Positions 9,770-18,364 are shown, counted from the stretch's first letter. The stretch is 64,000 nucleotides of DNA from Dyadobacter sp. CY261 (GCF_021440085.1 NZ_JAKCPW010000008.1:248001-312000), one strand, 5' to 3'. Numbers and translations are program-made. The notes: a model not told the origin generated them from the letters alone.

Positions 9770-9803
9770 AAAAAGCAGCCTCCCTTTCAGGAAACTGCTT
9801 TTT
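9770..9803 (-). terminator. Probable intrinsic terminator downstream of the NifU-domain gene
   Basis: AAAAAGCAG (9770-9778) pairs with CTGCTTTTT (9795-9803) around a 16-nt loop that can fold further. It starts about 30 bp past the stop of the minus-strand NifU-domain gene. The A/T-rich stem base gives the T run on the minus strand. Confidence 0.55.
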
Positions 9804-9831
9804 AGTGATATTGAATGTGGCTTTTCCGCTG

Positions 9832-10089
9832 TTATGCCAACTCTGGCACATTCGAGGAAACAACCTTGTTAACGTATGGCACCGCTTTACGGATCGATTC
9901 TTCCAATCCGGCGCGGAAAGTCATTGCGCTCATTGGGCAACTTTGGCAGGAACCTTGTAGTTCCAGCTTCACAATCAAGTCGTCGGTCAGTTCCACCAAT
10001 TTCACATCACCTCCATCTGCATGTAAGTAAGGACGCACCGTTTCGAGCGCCTGCTCGATCAATTCTATGGTTTTTTCTTTTGAATCCAT
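9832..10089 (-). CDS. NifU C-terminal-domain Fe-S scaffold/carrier protein
   Basis: An 85-residue protein corresponding to the stand-alone Nfu domain. It has ALETVRPYLHADGGDVKLVEL and the cluster-binding CxxC in GSCQSCPMSAMTF. Such proteins hold a bridging Fe4S4 cluster as a dimer and pass it to apo-enzymes. The gene lies 69 bp downstream of mrp on the same strand, another Fe-S carrier, so the two probably form one transcription unit. Confidence 0.93.
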   Translation of the reverse strand: MDSKEKTIELIEQALETVRPYLHADGGDVKLVELTDDLIVKLELQGSCQSCPMSAMTFRAGLEESIRKAVPYVNKVVSSNVPELA

Positions 10090-10158
10090 TATTAAAAAGT
10101 CTGTATGCTAAGATGCAAGATTATATCCAAAAAATCAAATCATTCAGTTACTAAACTG

Positions 10159-11265
10159 CTAAACCTGGATCTCAACAGGTTTCGTTTTCGCACGAGACGC
10201 ATTCCGGATCGCCACCTGCTGGGCTAATGCTTCCGCCGCATCCATGAAGGCCACATTCACGATCGCATTGGTATCCATCACCGCCGGACGGCCATCATCA
10301 CCCGCTTCCCTGATGCCTTGCACCAATGGGATCTGCCCTAGTAAAGGCACATCAAATTTATCCGCGAGTGCCTGTCCGCCTCCTTTTCCAAAAATATGGT
10401 ATTTATGATCGGGTAGTTCCTCCGGCGTAAACCAGGCCATATTCTCGATTACACCGAGGATCGGCACATTGATCTGTGGCTGTTTGAACATCAACAATCC
10501 TTTAATAGCATCGGCCAACGCCACTTTCTGAGGAGTAGTTACCACTACAGCGCCGGTTACCGGAACGGTTTGAACGAGTGTCAGGTGAATGTCGCTCGTA
10601 CCGGGAGGCAGGTCGATGAGCAGGTAATCCAGCTCACCCCAGTCGGTATCCCCGAAGAACTGGCGTAACGCCTGGCTCGCCATCGGTCCACGCCACACTA
10701 CTGCACTATCAGCCGGTGTCAGGAAGCCGATCGACATCATTTTGATGCCGAATTGGCGGATGGGGTTGATGTAATTTTTGCCGTCTTTCGGCGTAATGGT
10801 CGGTTGCATATTCTCCGCACCAAACATTACCGGAATGGATGGTCCTGAGATATCCGCATCGATAATACCGACTTTTGCGCCCGAGCGGTGCAAGGCCATG
10901 GCAAGATTGGCGGTCACCGTCGATTTCCCTACCCCACCTTTACCGGAAGAGATGGCAATCACGTTTTTCACGCCGGGAATTAATGGGCCTGAGTGACGGG
11001 TAGTGGTAACGTTGGCTGTAAGCTTGATGATCACCTCCACATCCGGGCTCAAGTGCTCGTGGATCGCATTCTCGCAATTCTTTTTGATCAGTTCTTTAAG
11101 GGGGCAAGCCGGGGTTGTAAGCACTACGGTAAACCGCACCTGGTTTACACCGATTTCTATATCCTGAATCATACCGAGCGTCACCAGATCCTTCTTAAGA
11201 TCAGGCTCCTCCACAGTGCTCAGTGCCTGTAATACTTTTTCTTTATTAATTGTAAATTCTCCCAT
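10159..11265 (-). CDS. mrp: Mrp/ApbC-family P-loop ATPase, Fe-S cluster carrier
   Basis: The 368-residue protein begins with a DUF59/MIP18 domain (residues ~1-85: LSTVEEPDLKKDLVTLGMI) followed by a deviant Walker A SSGKGGVGKSTVTANLA. It also has IDADISGPSIP, LIDLPPGTSDIHLTL (Walker B region) and VVTTPQKVALADA. The family carries or inserts Fe-S clusters in an ATP-dependent way. The CxxC that usually follows GVIENM is absent; the segment reads GVIENMAWFTPEELPDHKYH, as I recall for other Bacteroidota Mrp proteins. The NifU-domain gene follows. Confidence 0.94.
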   Translation of the reverse strand: MGEFTINKEKVLQALSTVEEPDLKKDLVTLGMIQDIEIGVNQVRFTVVLTTPACPLKELIKKNCENAIHEHLSPDVEVIIKLTANVTTTRHSGPLIPGVKNVIAISSGKGGVGKSTVTANLAMALHRSGAKVGIIDADISGPSIPVMFGAENMQPTITPKDGKNYINPIRQFGIKMMSIGFLTPADSAVVWRGPMASQALRQFFGDTDWGELDYLLIDLPPGTSDIHLTLVQTVPVTGAVVVTTPQKVALADAIKGLLMFKQPQINVPILGVIENMAWFTPEELPDHKYHIFGKGGGQALADKFDVPLLGQIPLVQGIREAGDDGRPAVMDTNAIVNVAFMDAAEALAQQVAIRNASRAKTKPVEIQV

Positions 11266-11324
11266 TATTATGGTTGGTACTTTGACTTAATACTGTTCAA
11301 CACGAAATCCTGCCAATGAGTTTG

Positions 11325-12326
11325 TCACATTCCCGGAAATTCTCCGATCCTGCGCTCCACTTCCTCCATTTCCGCGGAAACATCCAGCTTTCGTGAAAGG
11401 GCATTGAGCTTACTCCATAACAATTTCAGCATTTTCAGATGTCCTTGTGTGAAACCATGTAACGGCCTGTGGGCGAGGCTATCACGTAATGAAGCCCATT
11501 CTTTCATGAAATTAAATGCATCTTCCCCGATGTAGGTTTGTGTAAATGCATTGAAAATATACTGCTCAGCCAAACTGCTCGGGTGGATCATATCCTCTTT
11601 GTAGAACCGGTAGTCGCGCAGCTCGTCTATCATGATTTCGTATGACGGGAAGTAATCTACATGCTTGTACTTTTCCGAGAGACGGTGGCATACCAGCCGC
11701 AACGTCGACTTACTGACCTGGTTAAGCGGGAGTGTATCACGTGTATGGCGCACGGGGCTTACAGTGAGCAATATGCGCAGTTTTCGGTTGTAAGGGATCA
11801 GTTTTTGGATGAGCTGTTCAAATGCAATTGTGATCTGGTCGAAATGCAGGAGCTCTTTCACGAAACGATCACTGGGCACTTTATGGCAATTTCCAACGAT
11901 GAGGTTCGTCTTCCGATGGCGGTAAGCATACGCAGTGCCCAAAGTGATCACCAGCAAATCTGCATCCGCCAAAAATTCACGGATTTCATCGAGCTTATCC
12001 GAAAGCTGTGCATCCAGCGCCGCCTGGCCGGCAGCCCACTGCGACGAATGGAAATCGTGGTGCAACCATACCTGATCGGGATTTTGCAGGAATAGCGCAG
12101 GGTTCGGTCTCTTTTCCTCCAATGCACTGTCCAATATTTTACAGATCGTAAGGGGATTGAATACCGTACCCATCGGATTACTGAGCACCGGGAACTTGTA
12201 ATCGTCCAGCTGGCTCCCCAGCACCTCGGCAAAACAGGAGCCGATGGTCAGTATTTTAGTTTGGTGATTGATCTTCCAATCCGGGGCATCCAGCGCGACT
12301 TCCGTACTCAACTTTATTTCCTTCAT
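11325..12326 (-). CDS. GSCFA-domain protein
   Basis: The 333-residue protein is named for its N-terminal ILTIGSCFAEVLG motif, followed by SNPMGTVFNP and a late DMIHPSSLAEQYIF. The start at 12326 (MKEIKLST) is preferred to an ATG 27 bp upstream because homology starts there. GSCFA proteins are related to SGNH/GDSL esterases: the GSC and DxxHPS segments resemble blocks I and V. Substrate is unknown. A perfect TAnnTTTG box on the minus strand (12351-12358) lies 25 bp upstream. Confidence 0.9.
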   Translation of the reverse strand: MKEIKLSTEVALDAPDWKINHQTKILTIGSCFAEVLGSQLDDYKFPVLSNPMGTVFNPLTICKILDSALEEKRPNPALFLQNPDQVWLHHDFHSSQWAAGQAALDAQLSDKLDEIREFLADADLLVITLGTAYAYRHRKTNLIVGNCHKVPSDRFVKELLHFDQITIAFEQLIQKLIPYNRKLRILLTVSPVRHTRDTLPLNQVSKSTLRLVCHRLSEKYKHVDYFPSYEIMIDELRDYRFYKEDMIHPSSLAEQYIFNAFTQTYIGEDAFNFMKEWASLRDSLAHRPLHGFTQGHLKMLKLLWSKLNALSRKLDVSAEMEEVERRIGEFPGM

Positions 12327-12350
12327 TATATAAAAACGACAAGCGGGCCA

Positions 12351-12358
12351 CAAAATTA
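12351..12358 (-). promoter_or_regulatory. Candidate -7 box (TAATTTTG) for the GSCFA gene
   Basis: The minus strand reads TAATTTTG, a perfect match to the Bacteroidota -7 consensus TAnnTTTG, 25 bp upstream of the chosen start. No clear -33 TTTG was found at the usual distance, so the call is tentative. Confidence 0.4.
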
Positions 12359-12409
12359 AGCATGAAAACCAAAGAATTTCGCTATATGCTGCGGTTTAGG
12401 AATTTATAA

Positions 12410-12439
12410 TTTGGGTTATGTGGAATTTTTATATGTTTG
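12410..12439 (+). promoter_or_regulatory. Candidate promoter of the DUF6934 gene (TTTG-N18-TATGTTTG)
   Basis: A -33-like TTTG (12410-12413) is followed after 18 bp by TATGTTTG (12432-12439), which fits the Bacteroidota TAnnTTTG consensus. It lies 37 bp before the ATG of the DUF6934 gene. Confidence 0.5.
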
Positions 12440-12476
12440 GGGTAGAATTTAAAGCACACTATAACTTGGTCAGTTT

Positions 12477-12914
12477 ATGAAGGAGAAGCCCTATCCTTAT
12501 ATTTCAACAAACAGCGAATTCCGCTTTGAGTTTGAAAGTATCAGTGACATAAAAACAGTGAAAAAAGTTGTCAGGATCAGCCGAACCGAGGTGCTAAACG
12601 TATACAACTTAGCACTCTTCGATATTCTTGAAGGCGGGGCATTGTCTGATATTTCAGAAACCAGAAACAGCGATCTCAAAACGGTATTAGCAACAGTATT
12701 TCATATTATTGACGACTTCTACATACAGAAACCCGGCTCATATTTGTTGTTCAGGGGGAGTGACTCCCGTCGACATCGTTTATACAGGATTGTCATTGCA
12801 CGAGAATTTAACCAGTTATCTGAACGTTTTGTTATACACGGACTAAAAGATGATATTCTGTACCCATTTGTTCAAAACAGTCATTATGATTTTTACGTAA
12901 TCCAACAAAAATGA
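12477..12914 (+). CDS. DUF6934-family protein
   Basis: The 145-residue protein matches what I know of DUF6934: a beta-rich fold with VYNLALFDI, then GGALSDISETRNSDLKTVLA, YLLFRGSDSRRHRLYRIVI and a C-terminal YDFYVIQQK. Function is not established. Its last four bases, ATGA, contain the start of a 51-codon ORF, so the two are translationally coupled. That compact architecture recalls toxin-antitoxin or other stress modules, but no catalytic motif is visible and I do not assign one. Confidence 0.8.
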   Translation: MKEKPYPYISTNSEFRFEFESISDIKTVKKVVRISRTEVLNVYNLALFDILEGGALSDISETRNSDLKTVLATVFHIIDDFYIQKPGSYLLFRGSDSRRHRLYRIVIAREFNQLSERFVIHGLKDDILYPFVQNSHYDFYVIQQK

Positions 12915-13066
12915 TGAAAGGAACAAGAAAAGCACTTGAAGGACCTAGCGCAAATGAAGAAACATTTGTGCAAAGAAAATTGGACGAAGCTAACGCCGTG
13001 CTGCGAAGGATGGATGTTTCTGTTTTTGAAAACAAAATTGTCCAAAAACGAAAAAATGAAAGGTAA
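12911..13066 (+). CDS. Small charged protein (51 aa) coupled to the DUF6934 gene
   Basis: The ATG at 12911 overlaps the upstream stop codon (ATGA), and a second in-frame ATG follows at once. The product has 51 residues and is highly charged, with ALEGPSANEETFVQRKLDEA and LRRMDVSVFENKIV and a basic tail KRKNER. It should form one or two helices. Its final 11 bases overlap the start of the GH16 gene (ATG at 13056) in another frame. The continuous reading, four-base overlap and conserved-looking composition support a real gene; function is unknown. Confidence 0.65.
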   Translation: MMKGTRKALEGPSANEETFVQRKLDEANAVLRRMDVSVFENKIVQKRKNER

Positions 13067-13916
13067 CAACGACATAATCAATCGATTTTTTAGTGTTAGC
13101 TGCCTGGCTGTACTCGTTTCAGTGGCAAGTTGCGCGCAGCCAACACAAAGCACCAAACCCACGACTCAAACGTACGCATTCGCCCCCACTCCGTCCTGGC
13201 AGGACGAGTTCAACTACTCGGGAAAGCCCGACGCCTCCAAATGGTCCTACGACGTTGGCGATCATGGCTGGGGGAATAATGAGCTGGAAAATTATACCGA
13301 CAAGATCGAAAACGCCAAAATTGAAAATGGCAATCTGGTGATCACGGCCATTAAGGAACCATCCGGAAAGCAACAGTACAGCTCGGCACGATTGGTCTCG
13401 AAAGGAAAGGGTGATTTTCTTTACGGGAAATTCGAAATCAGGGCGAAGTTGCCGAAAGGCCGCGGGACCTGGCCTGCGATCTGGATGCTGGCAAGCGGCA
13501 ATGATTATGGCAACAAAGGATGGCCGGATAATGGCGAGATCGATATCATGGAACACGTTGGTTTCGATCAGGACCGGCTGCATGGGAATATCCATACGAA
13601 GGCATTTAACCATGCGATCAAAACTAATAAGGGTAACAATTTGGTGGTGAAAGGGCTTTCTGACGATTTTCATGTGTACACGTGCGAATGGACGCCCGAA
13701 ACAGTGACAATACTCGTGGATGGCAATGCCTACTTTGCCTTTAAAAAAGAAGCGTCCTACCAATGGCCTGAATGGCCTTTCGACAAACCATTTCATCTAA
13801 TTTTAAATATCGCCGTTGGTGGTAACTGGGGCGGTCAAAAAGGCGTGGATGACAGCATTTTCCCGCAAAAAATGGAGGTCGATTACGTGCGGGTGTACCC
13901 ACTCGTGACGAAGTAG
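13056..13916 (+). CDS. GH16-family glycoside hydrolase, lipoprotein (laminarinase-like)
   Basis: From the ATG at 13056 the protein has 286 residues: a lipoprotein signal with lipobox VASC (Cys26), a short Thr/Pro linker, and one GH16 jelly-roll domain. The catalytic signature is EIDIMEH with Glu161, Asp163 and Glu166. GTWPAIWMLASGN and HVYTCEWTPETVTILVDG are typical beta-1,3(4)-glucanase segments. No carbohydrate-binding module is present. It should act at the cell surface or in the periplasm on beta-glucans. The open frame reaches back to 12936, but that stretch belongs to the small ORF's region in another frame, so the signal-peptide ATG is chosen. Confidence 0.93.
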   Translation: MKGNNDIINRFFSVSCLAVLVSVASCAQPTQSTKPTTQTYAFAPTPSWQDEFNYSGKPDASKWSYDVGDHGWGNNELENYTDKIENAKIENGNLVITAIKEPSGKQQYSSARLVSKGKGDFLYGKFEIRAKLPKGRGTWPAIWMLASGNDYGNKGWPDNGEIDIMEHVGFDQDRLHGNIHTKAFNHAIKTNKGNNLVVKGLSDDFHVYTCEWTPETVTILVDGNAYFAFKKEASYQWPEWPFDKPFHLILNIAVGGNWGGQKGVDDSIFPQKMEVDYVRVYPLVTK

Positions 13917-13954
13917 CAGCTTTGAAAATCCAGTGCACGGAAGTATCTTGCACC

Positions 13955-15772
13955 ATGGATCATTTCGTTGTTTCGGCCAGGAAGTATCGTCCTGTCACCT
14001 TTGATTCGGTGGTAGGCCAATCGCACATCACTACCACTTTAAAGAATGCCATTCGCACCAATCATCTTGCACAAGCTTTCCTTTTCTGTGGTCCACGCGG
14101 TGTAGGTAAAACAACCTGCGCGCGGATTTTGGCCAAAACTATCAATTGCCAAAATCTAGGCGATGATGTGGAGGCATGTGGTGAATGTGAGTCCTGTGTA
14201 AGCTTCCAAAACAACGCTTCCTTCAATATTCACGAGCTCGACGCTGCTTCCAACAACTCCGTGGAAGATATCCGCAACCTGATCGACCAGGTGCGCTATC
14301 CGCCGCAGACCGGGAAGTACAAGATCTATATCATCGACGAGGTTCACATGCTCTCGCAGGCTGCATTCAATGCATTCCTGAAAACATTGGAAGAACCGCC
14401 CTCCTATGCGATTTTCATACTCGCTACAACGGAGAAACACAAAATCTTACCGACGATCCTTTCACGTTGCCAAATTTTTGACTTCAACCGCATTCAGTCC
14501 AAGGATATCGCGCATCACCTTTTATATATTGCTAAAAAAGAAGGTATCAATGCCGAACACGAAGCCCTGGAACTGATAGGACAGAAGGCCGACGGCGGTT
14601 TACGGGATGCGCTTTCCATGTTTGATTTGAATGTCACTTTCTCCACCGATAATCGCCTCACCTATGCGGCGGTGTTGGAAAATTTGCATATCCTCGACTA
14701 CGATTATTATTTCAAAATCACCGATGCGCTTACCGCGGGCAGCATTGCGCGTTCGCTGGTGCTATTTGATGAAATATTACGGAAAGGTTTTGACGGTCAC
14801 CTGTTTGTAGTGGGGCTGCTGGAACATTTCAGGAATCTGCTCGTTTGCAAAGATCCTGCGACGGTCACCTTATTACAGGTTTCTGAATCCGCCGAACGAA
14901 AGTATCTGGAACAGTCGCTGATGGCAGATATGAGTTTCCTCCTTTCAGCGCTGAGCATTGCCGGTCAGTGTGATATCAATTACAAATCGGCGAAAAACCA
15001 GCGGTTGCATGTGGAGCTCTGTCTCATGAAACTTGCCAATTTACCCCAGGTCCTTCAACTTCACACTCTTGCTGCCGTTGATGAAACGGCAAAAAAAAAA
15101 GTTGAGCCACAACAATCCGTAAATGGTCCACCTGCGCCGCAGCCTGCTGCATCTGTCAACGGCCAATCATCAAATGGAAGTAGCCATACGTCTGCACAGC
15201 CAGTCGCACCTCAGCTGTCGTCTCCTCAACAGGTAGCACCTCAGGAGACAGCACCTCAACAGGTGACAACTCAACAGTCTACTTCTTCGCGGCTCAAAAG
15301 CACTGTTTCGCTCGCGCCCACGCAGGCTCTCGCTCCTCAGGTTACCAAGCAGGCCATCGCCGAGCCATCAGCAACTTATGCTACTGTACCAAATGGGATA
15401 AAAAAAGAAGAGTTGACGCTAACAAATCTGCAACGGCTTTGGTACGAATTCTCACAAAAGCGTTTGCAAGCGGGGAATTCCACGACCGAGCAAATCACCC
15501 TTAACCGGGAGTTTCAGCTCAATGGAACGACGATCGAAATCGCACTGGACAACGATCACCAATTGGATGCAGTAGCGAATGTAAGATATGAATTGCTGGG
15601 GTTCCTAAAAGGTCATCTGGATGCACCAAAACTAGAAATTAATCCCCGTGTCGCACCGCAGGAAGTGAACAGATTGCCTTACACTCCGGCGGAGAAATTC
15701 AATTATATGGCTGAGAAAAACCCCTATTTGCTGGAATTGAAACAGGCTTTGGGGCTGGATGTGGATTTTTAA
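13955..15772 (+). CDS. dnaX: DNA polymerase III subunit gamma/tau
   Basis: From the ATG at 13955 (MDHFVVSARKYRP) the protein has 605 residues. It has the clamp-loader AAA+ core: Walker A GPRGVGKTT, zinc-binding CGECESC, YIIDEVHMLS (Walker B) and the sensor region LATTEKHKILPTILSRC. Domain III follows, then a Gln/Pro-rich linker (about residues 375-475) with near-repeats of PQQVAPQ, then a C-terminal domain that should contact DnaE. It loads the sliding clamp at replication forks. The stop overlaps the convergent coaE stop by 4 bp. Confidence 0.96.
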   Translation: MDHFVVSARKYRPVTFDSVVGQSHITTTLKNAIRTNHLAQAFLFCGPRGVGKTTCARILAKTINCQNLGDDVEACGECESCVSFQNNASFNIHELDAASNNSVEDIRNLIDQVRYPPQTGKYKIYIIDEVHMLSQAAFNAFLKTLEEPPSYAIFILATTEKHKILPTILSRCQIFDFNRIQSKDIAHHLLYIAKKEGINAEHEALELIGQKADGGLRDALSMFDLNVTFSTDNRLTYAAVLENLHILDYDYYFKITDALTAGSIARSLVLFDEILRKGFDGHLFVVGLLEHFRNLLVCKDPATVTLLQVSESAERKYLEQSLMADMSFLLSALSIAGQCDINYKSAKNQRLHVELCLMKLANLPQVLQLHTLAAVDETAKKKVEPQQSVNGPPAPQPAASVNGQSSNGSSHTSAQPVAPQLSSPQQVAPQETAPQQVTTQQSTSSRLKSTVSLAPTQALAPQVTKQAIAEPSATYATVPNGIKKEELTLTNLQRLWYEFSQKRLQAGNSTTEQITLNREFQLNGTTIEIALDNDHQLDAVANVRYELLGFLKGHLDAPKLEINPRVAPQEVNRLPYTPAEKFNYMAEKNPYLLELKQALGLDVDF

Positions 15773-16380
15773 AGAAGTGCAGATTTTCCTTTCAAAAAGA
15801 TTTCATGCAAATGCAGGACTTGCGGGATCAATGCCGAAGTGTCATCATTATTGACGATGTAATCGGCTATTTCCCGCCGGGAATCGTCTGAAACCTGCCG
15901 CTCGATAATTGCACGGATTTCCTGTTGAGTACGGTTATCTCTTCGCAATATTCTTTGAATGCGCAGTTCAACCGGCGCCTCCACGACTACCACATAGTCC
16001 GTCGCGTTAGCTTGCCCGGCCTTAGCCATAATGGCGGCCTCTTTCACTACATAGGGAGTTCCCGCATGCCGGGTAACCCATTCTTTTGTATCCCGAAGAA
16101 CGACAGGGTGGATAATCTCATTCAGCCCTTTAAGCAAAGGTTCGTTCCCGAAAACCTTGGAAGCCACCAATTTCGTATTGTAAAGACCTCCCTTATCATA
16201 CGCCTCCGGCCCGAGTAATGCAACTACTTTCTCACGGATTCCGGGATCATGGTTCGTAAGCCACTTAGCACGGCTATCTGCATAATAAACAGGGATTTCC
16301 AAGCATTCAAACAACCTGCAAACCATGCTTTTGCCAGAACCAATTCCGCCGGTGACACCTATTAGAAGTGGAAGTTTCAT
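15769..16380 (-). CDS. coaE: Dephospho-CoA kinase
   Basis: The 203-residue protein is of typical CoaE length. It has the P-loop GVTGGIGSGKS at residues 8-18, VYYADSRAKWL with the substrate-binding Asp, HPVVL, and the lid QRILRRDNRTQQEI. A final IADYIVNNDD is the family's C-terminal signature. It phosphorylates the 3'-hydroxyl of dephospho-CoA, the last step of CoA synthesis. Its start overlaps the end of the YbbR-like gene upstream by 4 bp, so it is the last gene of a minus-strand operon. Confidence 0.96.
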   Translation of the reverse strand: MKLPLLIGVTGGIGSGKSMVCRLFECLEIPVYYADSRAKWLTNHDPGIREKVVALLGPEAYDKGGLYNTKLVASKVFGNEPLLKGLNEIIHPVVLRDTKEWVTRHAGTPYVVKEAAIMAKAGQANATDYVVVVEAPVELRIQRILRRDNRTQQEIRAIIERQVSDDSRREIADYIVNNDDTSALIPQVLHLHEIFLKGKSALL

Positions 16381-17138
16381 TGATTTTCGGGCGCGGGCTG
16401 TTCCTGTGGTGGCGCGCTTAGGAACTGTGCTACTTCAAAACTCACATAAACATCCCTGTGGCTTACTTCCACTAATGGCGAAACCGGCAATGGAATAGGC
16501 AGGCTTTCATCGTAATTGTTCTGAATTTTCGGCGTAGGTACGCGGACCTTGATCGTGTCCGGATATGATTTGATCTGCGAAACCGGGCCATCCACCGAAA
16601 TCAATGATGGAGAAACGTTGATGAAACTTGAAATCACATAACCTTCGCGAATATCAATGCCTGTGCTGTCCACCCGGATCGGTATGATCTTTCTGATCTT
16701 TGGCTCAAAATTAAGCTCGAAAGTATCCGCCACCACATAATTGACGTGCAGGTTCGGAAACATTTCCGTGATCTGGTCCGTGAGTGTGGTGGAGTTAATG
16801 AAACTGGCCACAGTCGGGTTCTGTACGCGGTACACTACTGGGTTTGCGTTGAAGTTCAGCCATGACTTTTGCAGCAACGTCCAGCCATCTCCGCTTACAT
16901 TCACCGAGATCCGTTTGGGAAGCGGTTGCATAGGCACGTATGCGGCATTATCATATTCGATCAAAAGCGGATAATTCAGTTTAAGGGAATAATTGTCCTT
17001 GTTGAGGACATTCATTAACCAAAAAAAGGATGCTGCAAGCAAGCATCCTATGAACGTTTTGATCCTGCTCGGGTTGGGTGGGACTTGGCTCACAAAAATT
17101 TTGAAATTGCATGCATTGCAGTGAATGCATGCGTTCAC
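16377..17138 (-). CDS. YbbR/CdaR-like domain membrane-anchored protein
   Basis: The 253-residue frame starts with GTG at 17138; another GTG 15 codons in (VSQVPPNPSRIKTFIG) is equally possible, and the Cys-rich segment before it may not be translated. A membrane anchor (TFIGCLLAASFFWLMNVLN) is followed by YbbR-type beta modules (ISVNVSGDGWTLLQ, FINVSPSLISVDGPVSQI). In Firmicutes YbbR (CdaR) regulates diadenylate cyclase; no such cyclase is near here. It lies between yajC (5 bp upstream) and coaE (4-bp overlap). Confidence 0.8.
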   Translation of the reverse strand: MNACIHCNACNFKIFVSQVPPNPSRIKTFIGCLLAASFFWLMNVLNKDNYSLKLNYPLLIEYDNAAYVPMQPLPKRISVNVSGDGWTLLQKSWLNFNANPVVYRVQNPTVASFINSTTLTDQITEMFPNLHVNYVVADTFELNFEPKIRKIIPIRVDSTGIDIREGYVISSFINVSPSLISVDGPVSQIKSYPDTIKVRVPTPKIQNNYDESLPIPLPVSPLVEVSHRDVYVSFEVAQFLSAPPQEQPAPENQ

Positions 17139-17143
17139 AATTA

Positions 17144-17443
17144 TTACCCGGCGATGGTGCGGGAAATCGCCGATTTATCAACAGTTAACTTAACCCCTTT
17201 ATCTAATTCAAGAGTCACCGTCGCTTCCTCCACAGTGTAGATCCGCGCATGGATTCCACCAATAGTTACGACCTGATCGCCTTTTTTGAGGTTTGTAAGC
17301 AATTCTTTCTGTTCCTTTTGCTTCTTCTGCTGCGGACGGATCATGAAAAAATAAAATACCCCGATGATTCCGACCCACATTACAACCTGATAGATCATTC
17401 CCTGGGAGCCGCCGGCTGCTTGTGCTAAAATAGAAAAATTCAT
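17144..17443 (-). CDS. yajC: Preprotein translocase subunit YajC
   Basis: The 99-residue protein has one N-terminal membrane helix (GMIYQVVMWVGIIGVFYFFM) and the YajC signature MIRPQQKKQKE, followed by a small beta-domain with LKKGDQVVTIGGIHARIYTV. It is the accessory subunit of SecDF-YajC in the inner membrane. It is flanked by the DUF1573 lipoprotein gene and the YbbR-like gene on the same strand. Confidence 0.96.
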   Translation of the reverse strand: MNFSILAQAAGGSQGMIYQVVMWVGIIGVFYFFMIRPQQKKQKEQKELLTNLKKGDQVVTIGGIHARIYTVEEATVTLELDKGVKLTVDKSAISRTIAG

Positions 17444-17496
17444 TGTAGTAGATGGGTTGTATAAATGTTTTATGAAGTCTCGTGTAAGAACGGCTA

Positions 17497-17961
17497 CTAC
17501 TTGGCAGTTGTCGAATCTGCTACGGCCTCTTGAGGGGGCGCATTTACGATTCCCTTCAGCCTCAATTCAATATAAGCAGGCTCGGTATTGGCGTAAACAG
17601 TAATCGTTTTAACCTGCGGGCCAGCCTTGTGCTTGCTATCGAAACGAACCTTGACACTAGACGTCTGGTTTGGCCCTATCGGATCCTTCGGCCATTCGGG
17701 CGTAGTGCATCCGCAGGAAGAACTGATATTATTGAGAATCAGCGGATATTCGCCTCCATTACGGAATTTGAACTCGTGTTCCACAATGGCACCTTCCTGA
17801 ATCGTTCCGAAGTCATAGGCGGAGCTATCGATCAAAGCAAAAACAGGCAGTTTTGAACTTGCCTGTTTTTCCTCGCCTTTCTTCTCATTTTTGGAGCATC
17901 CGGAAATGGCTGCCGCCAATCCCAGAAACACAAAAAGGGCTATTCTTTTCATACAGATCAT
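17497..17961 (-). CDS. DUF1573-domain lipoprotein
   Basis: The 154-residue protein has a lipoprotein signal (FVFLGLAAAISGCSK) and one DUF1573 immunoglobulin-like module: YDFGTIQEGAIVEHEFKFRN, SSCGCTTPEW, then VRFDSKHKAGPQVKTITVYAN. Such proteins are exported; function is not known. ATG at 17961 overlaps the YtxH stop codon (TGATG), and a second ATG three codons later (17952) is also possible; both leave the signal intact. Confidence 0.92.
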   Translation of the reverse strand: MICMKRIALFVFLGLAAAISGCSKNEKKGEEKQASSKLPVFALIDSSAYDFGTIQEGAIVEHEFKFRNGGEYPLILNNISSSCGCTTPEWPKDPIGPNQTSSVKVRFDSKHKAGPQVKTITVYANTEPAYIELRLKGIVNAPPQEAVADSTTAK

Positions 17962-18263
17962 CAGCTCGCCTGCCCTTTGATCTGCGCCATAAGGCGGTCT
18001 ACATCTTCCAGAAGCTTCTCAGCTTTTTCACGTGCATCGTTCACGACACGCTCGCCTTCTGTTCTGGCAAGACTATCTGGCTGGCCTTTTTTGTCGACCA
18101 GGTCCTGAACAACTTCTTGTAGTTTTTCCCGGTACTTAGACAGTCTGTAGGTAAGCTGGGTACGAAGCACCTCTCCTTTGTCGGGAGCGTAAAGGATACC
18201 CAATGCTGCACCGGTAGCACAGCCCGTCAGGAATGCGATTAAAGTATTACTGGTTTTACTCAT
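17961..18263 (-). CDS. YtxH-domain small membrane-associated protein
   Basis: The 100-residue protein begins with the glycine-rich helix of YtxH proteins (LIAFLTGCATGAALGILYAPDKGE) followed by a long charged coiled-coil segment. It is a general-stress-type protein of unknown mechanism. It shares an overlapping stop/start with the DUF1573 gene and lies about 100 bp downstream of nusB. Confidence 0.88.
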   Translation of the reverse strand: MSKTSNTLIAFLTGCATGAALGILYAPDKGEVLRTQLTYRLSKYREKLQEVVQDLVDKKGQPDSLARTEGERVVNDAREKAEKLLEDVDRLMAQIKGQAS

Positions 18264-18364
18264 GATTTCTGGTAGTTTTTAGCTGCAAAACGGGTGCTAG
18301 CTTATTTATTTCTAATGGCCTCAAAAAATTGTTCCATTATACCCGGCCCCAATTTCGGCAGCTT

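Noticed and set aside
13119-13796. A 225-codon open frame antisense to the GH16 gene
   Set aside because: It mirrors the codons of a well-identified GH16 gene, has no signal or domain of its own, and no room for a promoter.
15220-15290. Short repeated units as a CRISPR or satellite array
   Set aside because: They lie in frame inside dnaX and encode its Gln/Pro linker; there are no spacers.
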